From positions 1 to 42,559 of the forward strand of contig DEQR01000034.1 in the NCBI GenBank assembly GCA_002360535.1: 42,559 nucleotides of DNA. The letters run 5' to 3'. Below the pieces are notes generated by a model that made no database searches, had not been told where the DNA came from, and saw nothing but the letters and a program-made list of their open reading frames with translations. Shown here piece by piece: positions 35,015-42,559 of the stretch; position 1 is the first letter of the stretch, and each line of letters starts with the position of its first letter. This stretch comes from Thiobacillus sp. UBA3361. GTDB lineage: Bacteria; Pseudomonadota; Gammaproteobacteria; Burkholderiales; Thiobacillaceae. The position numbers and the translations under genes were made by a program.

Positions 35015-37042
35015 TCATGCCGGCTCCGGCACGCGGGCCACGTCCAGCAGCAGGCCTTCGATCTGCGCCAGCAGCTGCTCGTTGCTGAAACCCGAGCCGC
35101 TGATGGCGCCGGCTGGGCAGGCGGCGACGCAGGTGCCGCAGCCCTGGCACAGGGCGGCGTTGATCTCGGTGACCCGGCGTTCCTCGATGAAGGAGATGGC
35201 GTTGAATGGGCACAGGCCGTTGCAGAGGCGGCAGCCGGAGCATTGCGCCTCGTTGACGCTGGCGCGCACCGGTTCCAGGGCCAGCTCGCCCTGGCGGATG
35301 TAGCTCAGTACCCGCGCCGCCGCCGCCGCCCCCTGGGCGACGCTGGCCGGGATGTCCTTGGGCCCCTGGGCGCAGCCGGCCACGAACACGCCCTCGGTCA
35401 TGGTGGCGATGGGGTCCAGCTTGGCGTGCTTCTCGATGAACCAGCCGTTGGTGGAGCAGGCGATGCCGAAGGTCTTGCCCACCGCCTTGCTGTCGCGGCG
35501 CGGTTCCAGGCCGGCGGAGAGCACCACCATGTCCACCGGGATGCGCCGCTGCAGGCCGGCCAGAGTGTCCTCCACCTGCACGAACAGGGGGCCCTGCTCG
35601 TCCGGACCGCGCGGCACGTCGGAGACCTCGGCCACCTTGCCGCGGATGAAGTGCACGCCCTCGTCCAGCACCCGCTGGTAGAACTCGTCGTAGTCCTTGG
35701 CCGGGGTGCGCATGTCGATGTAGAAGTTGAAGACCTCGGCGCCGGTGCGCTCCTTTACCAGATGCGCCAGCTTCACGCTCTGCATGCAGCAGATGGAGGA
35801 GCACCAGTTGTTGTAGTTGCGGTCGCGGCTGCCCACGCAGTGCACGATGCCCACCCGCGCCGGCGCGGTCTGGCCATCGCGCAGCACCACCTTGCCGCCG
35901 GTGGGGCCGGCGGCGTTGCACATGCGCTCCAGCTCCAGGTTGGTGAACACGTTGGCCAGCCGCCCGTAGCCGTACTGGTGGATGCGCCGGGCGTCGAACA
36001 GGTCCCAGCCGGTGGCCAGGACGATGTTGCCCACCCGCAGGGTGATCCGTTCCTCCTGCTGGTCGAAGACGATGGAGTTGGGCTCGGTGGGGCAGAACTT
36101 CTCGCAGGCCCGGCAGCCGCCCTTGCCGCCCACGTAATAGGTGCAGGTGTCCGGGTCCAGCACCGGGATGTTGGGCACCGCCTGGGCGAAGGGGGTGTAG
36201 ATGGCCTTGCGGTAGCCGATGCCTGCGTCGTGGGCCTCGTCCACCACCAGCACCGGGCATTTCTCGATGCAGATGCCGCAGCCGGTGCACACGTCCTCCA
36301 GCACGTAGCGTGGTTTTTTCTTCACCGTTACGGTGTAGTTGCCGACGTAGCCCTCCACCTTTTCCACCTCGCTCCAGGTATGCAGCTGGATGTGGGGGTG
36401 GCTGCCGGCGGCGGCCATCTTGGGGGTCAGGATGCAGGCGGCGCAGTCCAGGGTGGGGAAGGTCTTGTCGAACTGGGCCATGTGGCCGCCGATGGACGGC
36501 TCCCGTTCCACCAAGTGCACCGGATAGCCGGCCTCGGCGATCTCCAGGGCGGTTTGCAGGCCGGCGATGCCGCCGCCCACCACCAGGGTGCCGGCCTCGA
36601 TGGGCACGCGGATGGCTTCCAGGGGTTCGTTCCTGAGCACCCGCTCCACCGCGCCATTGACGATGGCCTTGGCCTTGGCGGTGGCCACCGCCTTGTCGGT
36701 GTGCACCCAGGCCACGTGCTCGCGGATCGAGGCCATCTCGGCCAGGTAGGGGTTGAGGCCCGCGCGACCGCAGGCGCCGCGGAAGGTGCCCTCGTGCAGG
36801 TGCGGCGAGCAGGCGGCCACCACCACGCGGGTCAGGCCCTGTTCGCGGATGTCCTGCTCGATCAGTTCCTGGCCGGTCACCGAACACATGAAGGTGTAGT
36901 CGCGCGCCACCACCACACCGCGGCCTTTCAGATCTTCGGCGGCGAAGCGGGCCACGGATTGCACGTCCACCACGCCGGCGATGTTGCTGCCGCAGTGGCA
37001 GACATAGACGCCGACCCGTTCCTGTTGCGTGTTGTCAGCCAT
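35015..37042 (-). CDS. hdrA: Heterodisulfide-reductase subunit A (FAD/Fe-S, electron-bifurcating type)
   Basis: Flavoprotein hub of 675 residues, close to methanogen HdrA (~660). The N-terminal domain has VYVCHCGSNIAG and ACSPHLHEGTFR. The FAD domain starts at VVGGGIAGLQTAL (about residue 153), followed by the conserved TLDCAACILTPKM. An inserted ferredoxin segment has CTGCGICIEKCP and CRACEKFCP. The NAD(P)-like half has IVHCVGSRDRNYN. The C-terminal two-cluster ferredoxin is CSGCRLCNGLCP and CQGCGTCVAACP (about residues 595-645). All expected Cys are present. In known complexes the FAD splits electrons between a heterodisulfide and ferredoxin. It follows hdrB by 3 nt. Confidence 0.95.
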   Translation of the reverse strand: MADNTQQERVGVYVCHCGSNIAGVVDVQSVARFAAEDLKGRGVVVARDYTFMCSVTGQELIEQDIREQGLTRVVVAACSPHLHEGTFRGACGRAGLNPYLAEMASIREHVAWVHTDKAVATAKAKAIVNGAVERVLRNEPLEAIRVPIEAGTLVVGGGIAGLQTALEIAEAGYPVHLVEREPSIGGHMAQFDKTFPTLDCAACILTPKMAAAGSHPHIQLHTWSEVEKVEGYVGNYTVTVKKKPRYVLEDVCTGCGICIEKCPVLVVDEAHDAGIGYRKAIYTPFAQAVPNIPVLDPDTCTYYVGGKGGCRACEKFCPTEPNSIVFDQQEERITLRVGNIVLATGWDLFDARRIHQYGYGRLANVFTNLELERMCNAAGPTGGKVVLRDGQTAPARVGIVHCVGSRDRNYNNWCSSICCMQSVKLAHLVKERTGAEVFNFYIDMRTPAKDYDEFYQRVLDEGVHFIRGKVAEVSDVPRGPDEQGPLFVQVEDTLAGLQRRIPVDMVVLSAGLEPRRDSKAVGKTFGIACSTNGWFIEKHAKLDPIATMTEGVFVAGCAQGPKDIPASVAQGAAAAARVLSYIRQGELALEPVRASVNEAQCSGCRLCNGLCPFNAISFIEERRVTEINAALCQGCGTCVAACPAGAISGSGFSNEQLLAQIEGLLLDVARVPEPA

Positions 37043-37045
37043 GGT

Positions 37046-38011
37046 TCACTCCATGCGCGGCATGGGCAGCCCATCCTCGGGACGGTGGCGGCGTTTGCGC
37101 TTGGCCTTGGCCTCCGGCGGGGCCTCTACCTGGATCTTCGCCAGGGCCGGGGCGGCATCGACGAATTCTTTGCCGATGCCCAAGTCCGCCGGCTTGTGGC
37201 CGAAGGCCAGGCCCATCAACTGGGTGAAGTACAGCACCGGCAGGTGATAGTCGGCGTGGAAATGGCGGTTCATCTCCACTTGGTAGGCGTCCAGGTTGAG
37301 CTGGCACATGGGGCACAGGGTCGCCACCAGGTCCGCGCCGGCCTCGGCGGCGCCGTGGACCAGCCGGCGGATCAGGCCGTAGGCCACGTCCGGGCCGATC
37401 ACCGTCATGTGGCCGCCGCAGCATTGGGTCTTCAGTGCCCAATCCACCGGCTCGGCGCCCAGGGCCGCGAGCAGGCGGTCCATGGCGGTGGGATGCTCGT
37501 GGCTGTCCCAGCGGTCGTCGTAGTCCGGGCGCACCACCTGGCAGCCGTAGTAGGCCGCCACCTTGAGTCCGTACAGGGGCTTCACCACCTTTTCCTTGAC
37601 GGCCGCATACCCGATGTCGTGGCAGACCACGTCCAGCAGGTGCCGCACTTGCAGGCTGCCGGCGTCGTAGTGCAGGTCGCCGGCGGCCAGGGCCTCGTTC
37701 ACCGTGACCTCCAGCTTGCGGTCCTCGCGCATCTGGGTGTCGGTCTTGGCCAGGTTCAGATAGCAGGCGCTGCAGCCGGCGGTGAGCAGCTTGGTGTCCG
37801 CCGCCTGCCGCTGGGCCAGGGCCAGGTTGCGGCCGATCAGGGCATGGGCCGGCACCCGGTGCACCGACATGTATTCGGTGGCGCCGCAGCAGTTCCAGTC
37901 CGCCACCTCCTCCAATTCCAGGTCGATGTCGGCGCGGATGGCCAGCAGGGAATCCAGGTAGGCGCGGGCGTTGCGCTGCATGGCGCAGCCCGGATAGAAG
38001 AGCGCTTTCAT
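37046..38011 (-). CDS. hdrB: Heterodisulfide-reductase subunit B (two CCG domains)
   Basis: Catalytic subunit with non-cubane Fe-S clusters. It has 321 residues. The first CCG set is Cys9, Cys41-Cys42 (WNCCGATEYM), Cys80 and Cys83 (GCSAC). The second is YYGCQVV, TQCCGGHMT and LCPMCQLNLD. With both sets complete, catalytic activity on a disulfide or a related thiol substrate is likely. The C-terminus is extended by about 30 Lys/Arg/Pro-rich residues (AKAKRKRRHRPEDG), absent from typical HdrB. Its start overlaps the hdrC stop (ATGA). Confidence 0.94.
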   Translation of the reverse strand: MKALFYPGCAMQRNARAYLDSLLAIRADIDLELEEVADWNCCGATEYMSVHRVPAHALIGRNLALAQRQAADTKLLTAGCSACYLNLAKTDTQMREDRKLEVTVNEALAAGDLHYDAGSLQVRHLLDVVCHDIGYAAVKEKVVKPLYGLKVAAYYGCQVVRPDYDDRWDSHEHPTAMDRLLAALGAEPVDWALKTQCCGGHMTVIGPDVAYGLIRRLVHGAAEAGADLVATLCPMCQLNLDAYQVEMNRHFHADYHLPVLYFTQLMGLAFGHKPADLGIGKEFVDAAPALAKIQVEAPPEAKAKRKRRHRPEDGLPMPRME

Positions 38012-38589
38012 GCGGCCGCCTCCAGTTCCTTGGCCTTGTCGAGGATGGCGCCGAGTTGGTCCATGCCGTCGATGCGATGCGGGGTGAGCTCCATGCGCCC
38101 TCGTTTCAGCATGCCCAACCCCAAGGGCGCCATGCCGGCCAGGGACAGGGGGTGGTGGCGCAGGTTGAAGCGGGTGGCCAGGCCCAGTTCGAAGCTGCGG
38201 CCGTACTTCTCCACGTAGTCCACGAAGGTCTCGGAGAAGCCCGCCGGCGATGGGTCGCGATACAGGCCGGCGCGGATGGCCATGCTCTTCAGGGTGTACA
38301 TCACGTCGGTGATGTGGATGTTCTGCGGGCAGCGCACCGTGCAGTAGTAGCAGGAGACGCAGAACCAGGGTGTGTTGCTGCGCAGTACGGTTTCCGACTC
38401 ACCCGCCCGGATGAGGGCGAACAGCCTGCGCGGGGTATGCTCCATCTCCGGCCCGGAGGGGCATGAGCCGCCGCAGGAGCCGCACTGGATACACATGTTG
38501 AGCCGATTGTCGCCCGGCGTGGCGGCCATCACCCGGGCGAGAAAACCGCCCCGGTCCTGTTGTGCATCTGGCGTGGAAACCGTACTCAC
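38008..38589 (-). CDS. hdrC: Heterodisulfide-reductase subunit C (2 x [4Fe-4S])
   Basis: Electron-transfer subunit between HdrA and HdrB. It has 193 residues from a GTG at 38,589, chosen because GGAGG lies 7 nt upstream; an upstream in-frame start (38,634) lacks such a signal. The two cluster motifs are CIQCGSCGGSCP and CVSCYYCTVRCP. There is no membrane segment, unlike the cytochrome-linked HdrE type. It is the first gene of the hdrCBA-mvhDGA operon. Confidence 0.92.
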   Translation of the reverse strand: MSTVSTPDAQQDRGGFLARVMAATPGDNRLNMCIQCGSCGGSCPSGPEMEHTPRRLFALIRAGESETVLRSNTPWFCVSCYYCTVRCPQNIHITDVMYTLKSMAIRAGLYRDPSPAGFSETFVDYVEKYGRSFELGLATRFNLRHHPLSLAGMAPLGLGMLKRGRMELTPHRIDGMDQLGAILDKAKELEAAA

Positions 38590-38683
38590 GAGCAATCCTC
38601 CATGAAGAGGACATCCGCCACGGTCGGCACGCACCGCAGCCGCATGCGGAAAGCGCGGGCCTGAACCACCGGCCCATAACTGG

Positions 38684-38712
38684 ACGCTAGTATCCGCTTA
38701 TGCGCTTGTCAA
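38684..38712 (-). promoter_or_regulatory. Putative promoter of the hdr-mvh operon
   Basis: A perfect -35 TTGACA (38,712-38,707) is followed after 17 nt by TAGCGT (38,689-38,684), which keeps the key T, A and T of the -10. It lies about 95 nt before the hdrC start. No clear FNR or sigma-54 signal is seen there. Confidence 0.4.
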
Positions 38713-38857
38713 ACTCAGCATGCCTTGGTTAGTTCAATACTGACTATTGGCCGGCGCCGGCATCCCCCCGGAGCGGGCCGCTCCGGCACCACGAGCACCC
38801 CAGTACGGCGTGGAATTGGCGATAATCGACCGGCCCTCACCCGATACCTTTCCCGGC

Positions 38858-39586
38858 ATGATCCAACTCGGCGTCAACATCGACCACGTGGCCACCCTGC
38901 GCCAGGCCCGCGGCACCCCCTACCCCAGCCCCGTACAGGCCGCCCTGGCCGCCGAAACCGCCGGGGCGGATTCCATCACCCTGCACCTGCGCGAGGACCG
39001 CCGCCACATTCAGGACGACGACGTGCGCATCCTGCGCCGGGTGCTGCAAACCAAGATGAACCTGGAGATGGCGGTCACCGAGGAGATGATCGGCATCGCC
39101 CTGGAACTGCGTCCCCAGGACGTGTGCCTAGTGCCCGAGAGGCGCCAGGAGTTGACCACCGAAGGCGGCCTGGACGTGGCCGGCCAACTGGAGCGGGTGG
39201 GCGACGCCTGCCGGCGGCTGGGCGCGGCGGGCATCCGCGTGTCCCTGTTCATCGACGCCGAGCCGGCCCAGCTCGATGCCGCCCGGGCCGCCGGCGCGCC
39301 GGTGGTGGAGATCCACACCGGCCGCTTCGCCGACGCCCACGAGCCCACCGAGGCCGAGCGGGAACTGGCGCGCATCCGCCGGGGCGTGGAACAGGGCCTG
39401 GCCCTGGGCCTGCAAGTCAACGCCGGCCACGGCCTCAACTACCACAACGTCGGGGCGGTGGCGGCCATTCCCGGCGTGCGGGAGCTGAACATCGGCCACG
39501 CCATCGTCGCCCAGGCCCTCTTTACCGGCTGGGAACGGGCCGTGGCGGACATGAAGCGGCTGATGGTGGAGGCGGCGGGCGGCTGA
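38858..39586 (+). CDS. pdxJ: Pyridoxine 5'-phosphate synthase
   Basis: Last step of vitamin B6 synthesis: joins 3-amino-2-oxopropyl phosphate with deoxyxylulose 5-phosphate. It has 242 residues from the ATG at 38,858 (E. coli 243). The start MIQLGVNIDHVATLRQARGT is the family N-terminus, followed by ITLHLREDRRHI, VPERRQELTTEGGLD and NAGHGLNYHN. The frame is open for 37 residues upstream, but that part has no family similarity. It is divergent from the hdr operon. Confidence 0.97.
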   Translation: MIQLGVNIDHVATLRQARGTPYPSPVQAALAAETAGADSITLHLREDRRHIQDDDVRILRRVLQTKMNLEMAVTEEMIGIALELRPQDVCLVPERRQELTTEGGLDVAGQLERVGDACRRLGAAGIRVSLFIDAEPAQLDAARAAGAPVVEIHTGRFADAHEPTEAERELARIRRGVEQGLALGLQVNAGHGLNYHNVGAVAAIPGVRELNIGHAIVAQALFTGWERAVADMKRLMVEAAGG

Positions 39587-39596
39587 GGGCCGCGCC

Positions 39597-39624
39597 AAGA
39601 AAAACGCCGCCCCTCGGGCGGCGT
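39597..39624 (-). terminator. Rho-independent terminator of the PEP-CTERM gene
   Basis: On the minus strand a 9-bp stem (ACGCCGCCC / GGGCGGCGT, loop GAG) is followed by TTTTTC. It lies 20 nt past the PEP-CTERM gene stop; the plus strand lacks a T-run. Confidence 0.85.
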
Positions 39625-39644
39625 CGGGTGTGGAAGCAGGGGCC

Positions 39645-40598
39645 TCAGGGGCGGCGGCGCGACACCCAGCCCACCAGACTAAGACCTGCCAGCAGCATGG
39701 CCCATGTCTGCGCCTCGGGCACCGGCTCGGCGGCGGTGAAGGCAGCGCGATAACCGGTGGTTTCGCCGTGAAAGATGTTCACCGGATCGTCGAATTGATC
39801 CACGGAGCCGGCGAGCAGGCCGAAGTCCGCGTCCAGGAACATCCAGCCGCCGTAGAGTTGATCCGTATCGGCGGACGGGTGCAACAGCGACAGGGCGATG
39901 AAAGACGCGCCCGAGGGCGGCGCGAGTGCCGTGGAAGCAAGGACGTGCGTACCCACAGTGAAGCCGTTGCTGTCGTCATAGACGATCCGGCGCATCTGGA
40001 CTTCGGCCTGGCCCGCGCCCAGACCCCGCACCCGCAGATTGATGATGTCGTCACCGGGCACGCCGCCGCGCCGGTCCTGAAGCTGGATGCCATAACTCTG
40101 GTTGAGATCCGGCACGATCCACTGGAACACCCCCGCCACACCGAAGCGCGCCGTTCTGCCCAATCCCGTACCTTCCTCCGCGTTGACAGCCAAGTACTGG
40201 CGGAGGCTTAGGGTACCCCCCGCGCCCGCGTACACCACCGCGTTGTCGCTGCTCAGGCTCAGCAAGTACTGCGCACCCTGGTAGGCCACCTCGGGTCCCA
40301 CCGTGCCGTCGGTCGCCGGATTGCTCGAATAGCTGAAGTCCGGCGTTCCGCTGTTGTTCTGATCCGAGTTGAACACACCGGCCAGGTCCGGCGGCGCGCC
40401 GCCGGCATCGAATTCGTCCAGAAACTTGATATAGGGGGCGGAAAACGCCACCAACGGATCGGTGGTGCCATTGGGAAAGGCCTTGGCGATGACGAAGCTG
40501 TCCATGTAGAACTGATAGGCTGCAGCGGAAGGCTGCGGAGCCGCGAAAGACAGCATCGCGACGCAGACGGGGAGGGTGAAGCGCTGGATATCTCGCAT
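39645..40598 (-). CDS. PEP-CTERM-anchored exported protein
   Basis: A 317-residue secreted protein. The signal peptide is LPVCVAMLSFAAPQPSAAA. The mature part is rich in Gly, Asp, Asn and Ser with beta-strand pattern (SLSSDNAVVYAGAGGTLSL) and no known enzymatic motif. The C-terminus is the sorting tag VPEAQTWAMLLAGLSLVGW followed by SRRRP: a P-E motif, a hydrophobic helix and a basic end, the substrate form for exosortase EpsH/XrtA. The exosortase is not in this window. AGAGGAG precedes the ATG, and a terminator closes the gene, so it is transcribed alone. Confidence 0.88.
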   Translation of the reverse strand: MRDIQRFTLPVCVAMLSFAAPQPSAAAYQFYMDSFVIAKAFPNGTTDPLVAFSAPYIKFLDEFDAGGAPPDLAGVFNSDQNNSGTPDFSYSSNPATDGTVGPEVAYQGAQYLLSLSSDNAVVYAGAGGTLSLRQYLAVNAEEGTGLGRTARFGVAGVFQWIVPDLNQSYGIQLQDRRGGVPGDDIINLRVRGLGAGQAEVQMRRIVYDDSNGFTVGTHVLASTALAPPSGASFIALSLLHPSADTDQLYGGWMFLDADFGLLAGSVDQFDDPVNIFHGETTGYRAAFTAAEPVPEAQTWAMLLAGLSLVGWVSRRRP

Positions 40599-40821
40599 CT
40601 TTCTGACTCCTCTGGGCGCGGGCCTGATTGTTGATCGTTCGATTTATCTTCGCCTGCCCTTGAACCGGGCACGCTTTCGACATAGCGTGCTCCGAGCGCG
40701 GGGGAATCGCAAGCACCCGACTCGGGCGGCGGATCGAGGCGCGCCCGCCCCGACACCGGGCCGTCACGACCGGTCGAACATGGCGATGCCGCGCAACCCC
40801 TGGGGACATTGACGCACCAGT

Positions 40822-41226
40822 TCAACGGGCACGTCCATCAGGTGGAAAATCGGGATGGGCAGGCCGCGTTTGCACTCTCGGTAATGTAGAGAACATCCGA
40901 GAAATCCGTGAAGCCTTGTCAGCGTGGTCCGGGTCCACGACCACGATGTCGGCACGCTTGGAGGTGTCGCGGCCGAAGGTGATGGGGTATTCGACGGTGA
41001 TGCGGGAAAGGGGGGACTTGTATTCGCCCACCCGGCGATGCAGCCAGAGTTGGCGGACCAGTTCCCCCCGCTTGGCCTGAATGTCCTTCTTGCGCGCCAG
41101 ACATTGGACGTAAGGCTTGCCGGACTTTTCCTTGAGGGCGGCTTCGACGTTCAGGACGGCGGAGAGGCCGAAGAGGTCGATGAGGGCATCCCGATTAAAG
41201 TCATCGAGAAGTTGGGTGATGAACAT
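40822..41226 (-). pseudogene. Truncated type I restriction/N-6 methylase gene (N-terminal part)
   Basis: The ATG at 41,226 has GGGAG in front. The product reads MFITQLLDDFNRDALIDLFG, then LARKKDIQAKRGELVRQLWL and SRITVEYPITFGRDTSKRAD, ending the recognisable part at IVVVDPD. This matches the N-terminal nuclease-like domain of N-6 DNA methylases and HsdR-type proteins, which are several hundred residues longer. After that the frame reads unrelated sequence (MFSTLPRVQTRPAH) to a stop at 40,822, so the gene appears broken by deletion or frameshift. Confidence 0.65.
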
Positions 41227-41382
41227 GGTGTCTCCCAATCGGGCTTGCGTACTTGTGCAATCAGTCACGGGCTTATTGCAGAAATCCGGGCAGGAACGCA
41301 ATAAGACCGGCCGCTATTAAAAGATAGGGCATGAAGTTTTATTAGCGCCCCGCCCTATTAAAGCCCGCATTGACAGCGTGCT

Positions 41383-41823
41383 TCACGGCGGCGGCAGCCG
41401 GGCCAGGTAATCCCGGCCCGCTTCGGCCAGGCGGGCGTCGAAGGTGAGCAGCGGCGCGCGCAATTCGCCGGCCAGCCAGAGGTAGGCGGCGTCGTAGGCG
41501 GAGAGCCGGTAGTGGACGGCAAGGGTCAATACAGCGGGTAATTCGATGTCGGAAAGTTCGATAGCGAAGCGGTCGAAATAGCCCAGACCCTCCATCGCCT
41601 CGTCGAACTCGCATTCCCGCCGCCGCAGCTTGTTCATCGCCACGTTGGCCATTTCGAAGCGCAGCAACAGCGGAGCAATAGGCTGCTTGCCCTGCAAGGC
41701 GGTCAGTGCTTCCGGCAGACGTTCTTCATCGAAGACGATGGCCGCGATCAGGTTGCAATCCACGACGGCCGGTGGCTTGGGCCAATAGACAGCGGGCGGC
41801 TCCGCGATCTGGACGCCACTCAT
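41383..41823 (-). CDS. VapC-like PIN-domain toxin
   Basis: Predicted Mg2+-dependent ribonuclease toxin. It has 146 residues. Acidic site residues are visible: Asp22 in VVDCNLIAAIVFDE, Glu in LLRFEMANVA, Asp in SAYDAAYLWLAGEL and Asp in PLLTFDARLAEAG. The start ATG overlaps the antitoxin stop (ATGA), the standard order with the antitoxin first. The N-terminus has about 19 residues (Pro-rich, PPAVYWPKPP) before the PIN fold. Confidence 0.85.
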   Translation of the reverse strand: MSGVQIAEPPAVYWPKPPAVVDCNLIAAIVFDEERLPEALTALQGKQPIAPLLLRFEMANVAMNKLRRRECEFDEAMEGLGYFDRFAIELSDIELPAVLTLAVHYRLSAYDAAYLWLAGELRAPLLTFDARLAEAGRDYLARLPPP

Positions 41824-42227
41824 GGCTTGTCGGTCGCTTCGTCGTTCGATTGTTCAGGTGGCCAGGGACCGTCCTTGATGCCCGCGGCGACCCAGGCTTC
41901 ACCGTAATGCTCATCGCGCATGCGGCGGATGATTTCGGTGGAGGATGGCGCTTTTCGGGGCGTGGGATGAGCACGACGCATTTCGGCGACGATCTGGTCC
42001 GCGTCTTTTTCCCCATGGTCGCCATCGCGGCTGCGCAGGGATTCCAGGCGGGTTCGCCAATCCTGGTTGGGGAGCGAGGGCTGAACGACCTGCAATGGCT
42101 GGTCGGCCACGGCCGCTTCCAGGATGGCCATCAGCTCGCCCTGGAGGGAGCGATGGTTGCGGGCGGCCCGCTGGCGGAGTTGCTCCGCCAGCGCTTCGGG
42201 CACGGACTTGATGGACAGGTTGGGCAT
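41820..42227 (-). CDS. FitA/Arc-like ribbon-helix-helix antitoxin
   Basis: DNA-binding antitoxin of 135 residues. The N-terminus MPNLSIKSVPEALAEQL with RAARNHRSLQGELMAILEAA is a ribbon-helix-helix of FitA/StbC type. The C-terminal half is charged and should wrap the toxin. The ATG at 42,227 has GGAG in front; an in-frame GTG four codons earlier is less likely. Paired direct repeats lie just upstream as a likely autoregulatory operator. Confidence 0.82.
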   Translation of the reverse strand: MPNLSIKSVPEALAEQLRQRAARNHRSLQGELMAILEAAVADQPLQVVQPSLPNQDWRTRLESLRSRDGDHGEKDADQIVAEMRRAHPTPRKAPSSTEIIRRMRDEHYGEAWVAAGIKDGPWPPEQSNDEATDKP

Positions 42228-42250
42228 GAGGGACTCCACAACGGATGCGT

Positions 42251-42270
42251 TATGGAACCAATATGGAACC
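42251..42270 (-). promoter_or_regulatory. Direct-repeat operator of the toxin-antitoxin operon
   Basis: GGTTCCATA occurs twice on the minus strand, 11 nt apart start to start (42,270-42,262 and 42,259-42,251), 24-43 nt before the antitoxin ATG. Same-face spacing suits two ribbon-helix-helix dimers. Confidence 0.55.
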
Positions 42271-42284
42271 CGCCCGGGGGACTG

Positions 42285-42559
42285 TCAATAGCGGTAGTGC
42301 TCCGCCTTGTACGGCCCCTGCACGGGCACGCCGATGTAGGCGGCCTGTTGTTCGGTGAGCACCGTCAGCTGGGCGTTGAGCTTCTTCAGTTGCAGGCGGG
42401 CGACCTTCTCGTCCAGGTGTTTGGGCAGGGTATAGACGCCGATGGGGTACTTGTCCGTGTGCTGAAACAGCTCGATCTGGGCGATGGTCTGGTTGGCGAA
42501 GCTGGAGGACATCACGTAGCTGGGGTGGCCGGTGGCGCAACCCAGGTTCACCAGGCGCC
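42285..42559 (-). CDS. ahcY: Adenosylhomocysteinase (partial, C-terminal)
   Basis: S-adenosylhomocysteine hydrolase, which cleaves SAH to adenosine and homocysteine in the methyl cycle. Only the last 91 codons are in the window; the 5' part lies past 42,559. The visible sequence RLVNLGCATGHPSYVMSSSF, YTLPKHLDEKVARLQLKKL and the ending GPYKAEHYRY match the family C-terminus, including the Lys-Tyr residues that complete the NAD site of the neighbouring subunit. The stop is TGA at 42,287-42,285. Confidence 0.96.
   Translation of the reverse strand, partial: RLVNLGCATGHPSYVMSSSFANQTIAQIELFQHTDKYPIGVYTLPKHLDEKVARLQLKKLNAQLTVLTEQQAAYIGVPVQGPYKAEHYRY

Noticed and set aside
34994..38218. A 1,074-codon plus-strand open frame opposite hdrA, hdrB and part of hdrC
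   Set aside because: Composition is typical of antisense shadow frames in GC-rich DNA; the minus-strand genes carry all expected Fe-S and flavin motifs.
42228..42559. SAH riboswitch or other ahcY control element
   Set aside because: Only the 3' end of ahcY is in the window; its leader lies outside.

Overview
This 42.6 kb window is the replication-origin region of a GC-rich betaproteobacterium. The evidence is the gene order mnmE-yidC-rnpA-rpmH | dnaA-dnaN-gyrB with no recF between dnaN and gyrB, the atp operon next to parAB-rsmG-mnmG, and protein sequences of proteobacterial type. Lifestyle hints (H2- and heterodisulfide-type enzymes, a hemerythrin behind an FNR-type site, a PEP-CTERM protein) suit the sulfur/iron/nitrogen-cycling Nitrosomonadales or Rhodocyclales. 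The species cannot be named from the sequence alone.

Left arm (1-14.2 kb, mostly minus strand, reading away from the origin): atpA (cut by the window edge), atpH, atpF, atpE, atpB and atpI; then parB, parA, rsmG and mnmG with ATGA/GTGA overlaps; a perfect parS; a bacteriohemerythrin with an FNR/Anr-type box; an ABC exporter; an unknown gene behind a convincing sigma-54 promoter; then mnmE, yidC, rnpA and rpmH. The origin lies between dnaA and dnaN (15,707-15,923), with several DnaA boxes and an AT-rich stretch. A second perfect parS sits in the gyrB leader.

Right arm (14.3-30.5 kb, plus strand): dnaA, dnaN, gyrB, an orphan ParA, a ChaN-PDZ fusion and an M1-type peptidase; a 0.65 kb repeat-rich stretch; sodC, a histone-deacetylase-like hydrolase, a small secreted protein, corA, yaiI, a Ca2+/H+ antiporter and methionine gamma-lyase.

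From 30.5 kb the region turns accessory. A REP/RAYT unit (transposase-like gene between inverted REP palindromes) has cut a DUF4160 gene. Beyond it, on the minus strand and opposed to replication, lies a complete hdrC-hdrB-hdrA-mvhD-mvhG-mvhA-protease cluster. It encodes a group 3c-like [NiFe] hydrogenase/heterodisulfide reductase complex of the kind that couples H2 oxidation to electron bifurcation in methanogens. Palindromic repeats of at least four families are scattered through this operon, in gaps, on stop codons and even in a reading frame. Then come pdxJ, a PEP-CTERM protein with a clear terminator, a truncated restriction/methylase gene, a FitA/VapC-type toxin-antitoxin pair with a direct-repeat operator, and the 3' end of ahcY.

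The strongest candidates for something new are the bacterial Hdr-Mvh operon with an unknown disulfide (or other) substrate, the REP insertions that supply its gene ends and part of its protease, and the sigma-54-driven orphan gene at 10.2 kb.
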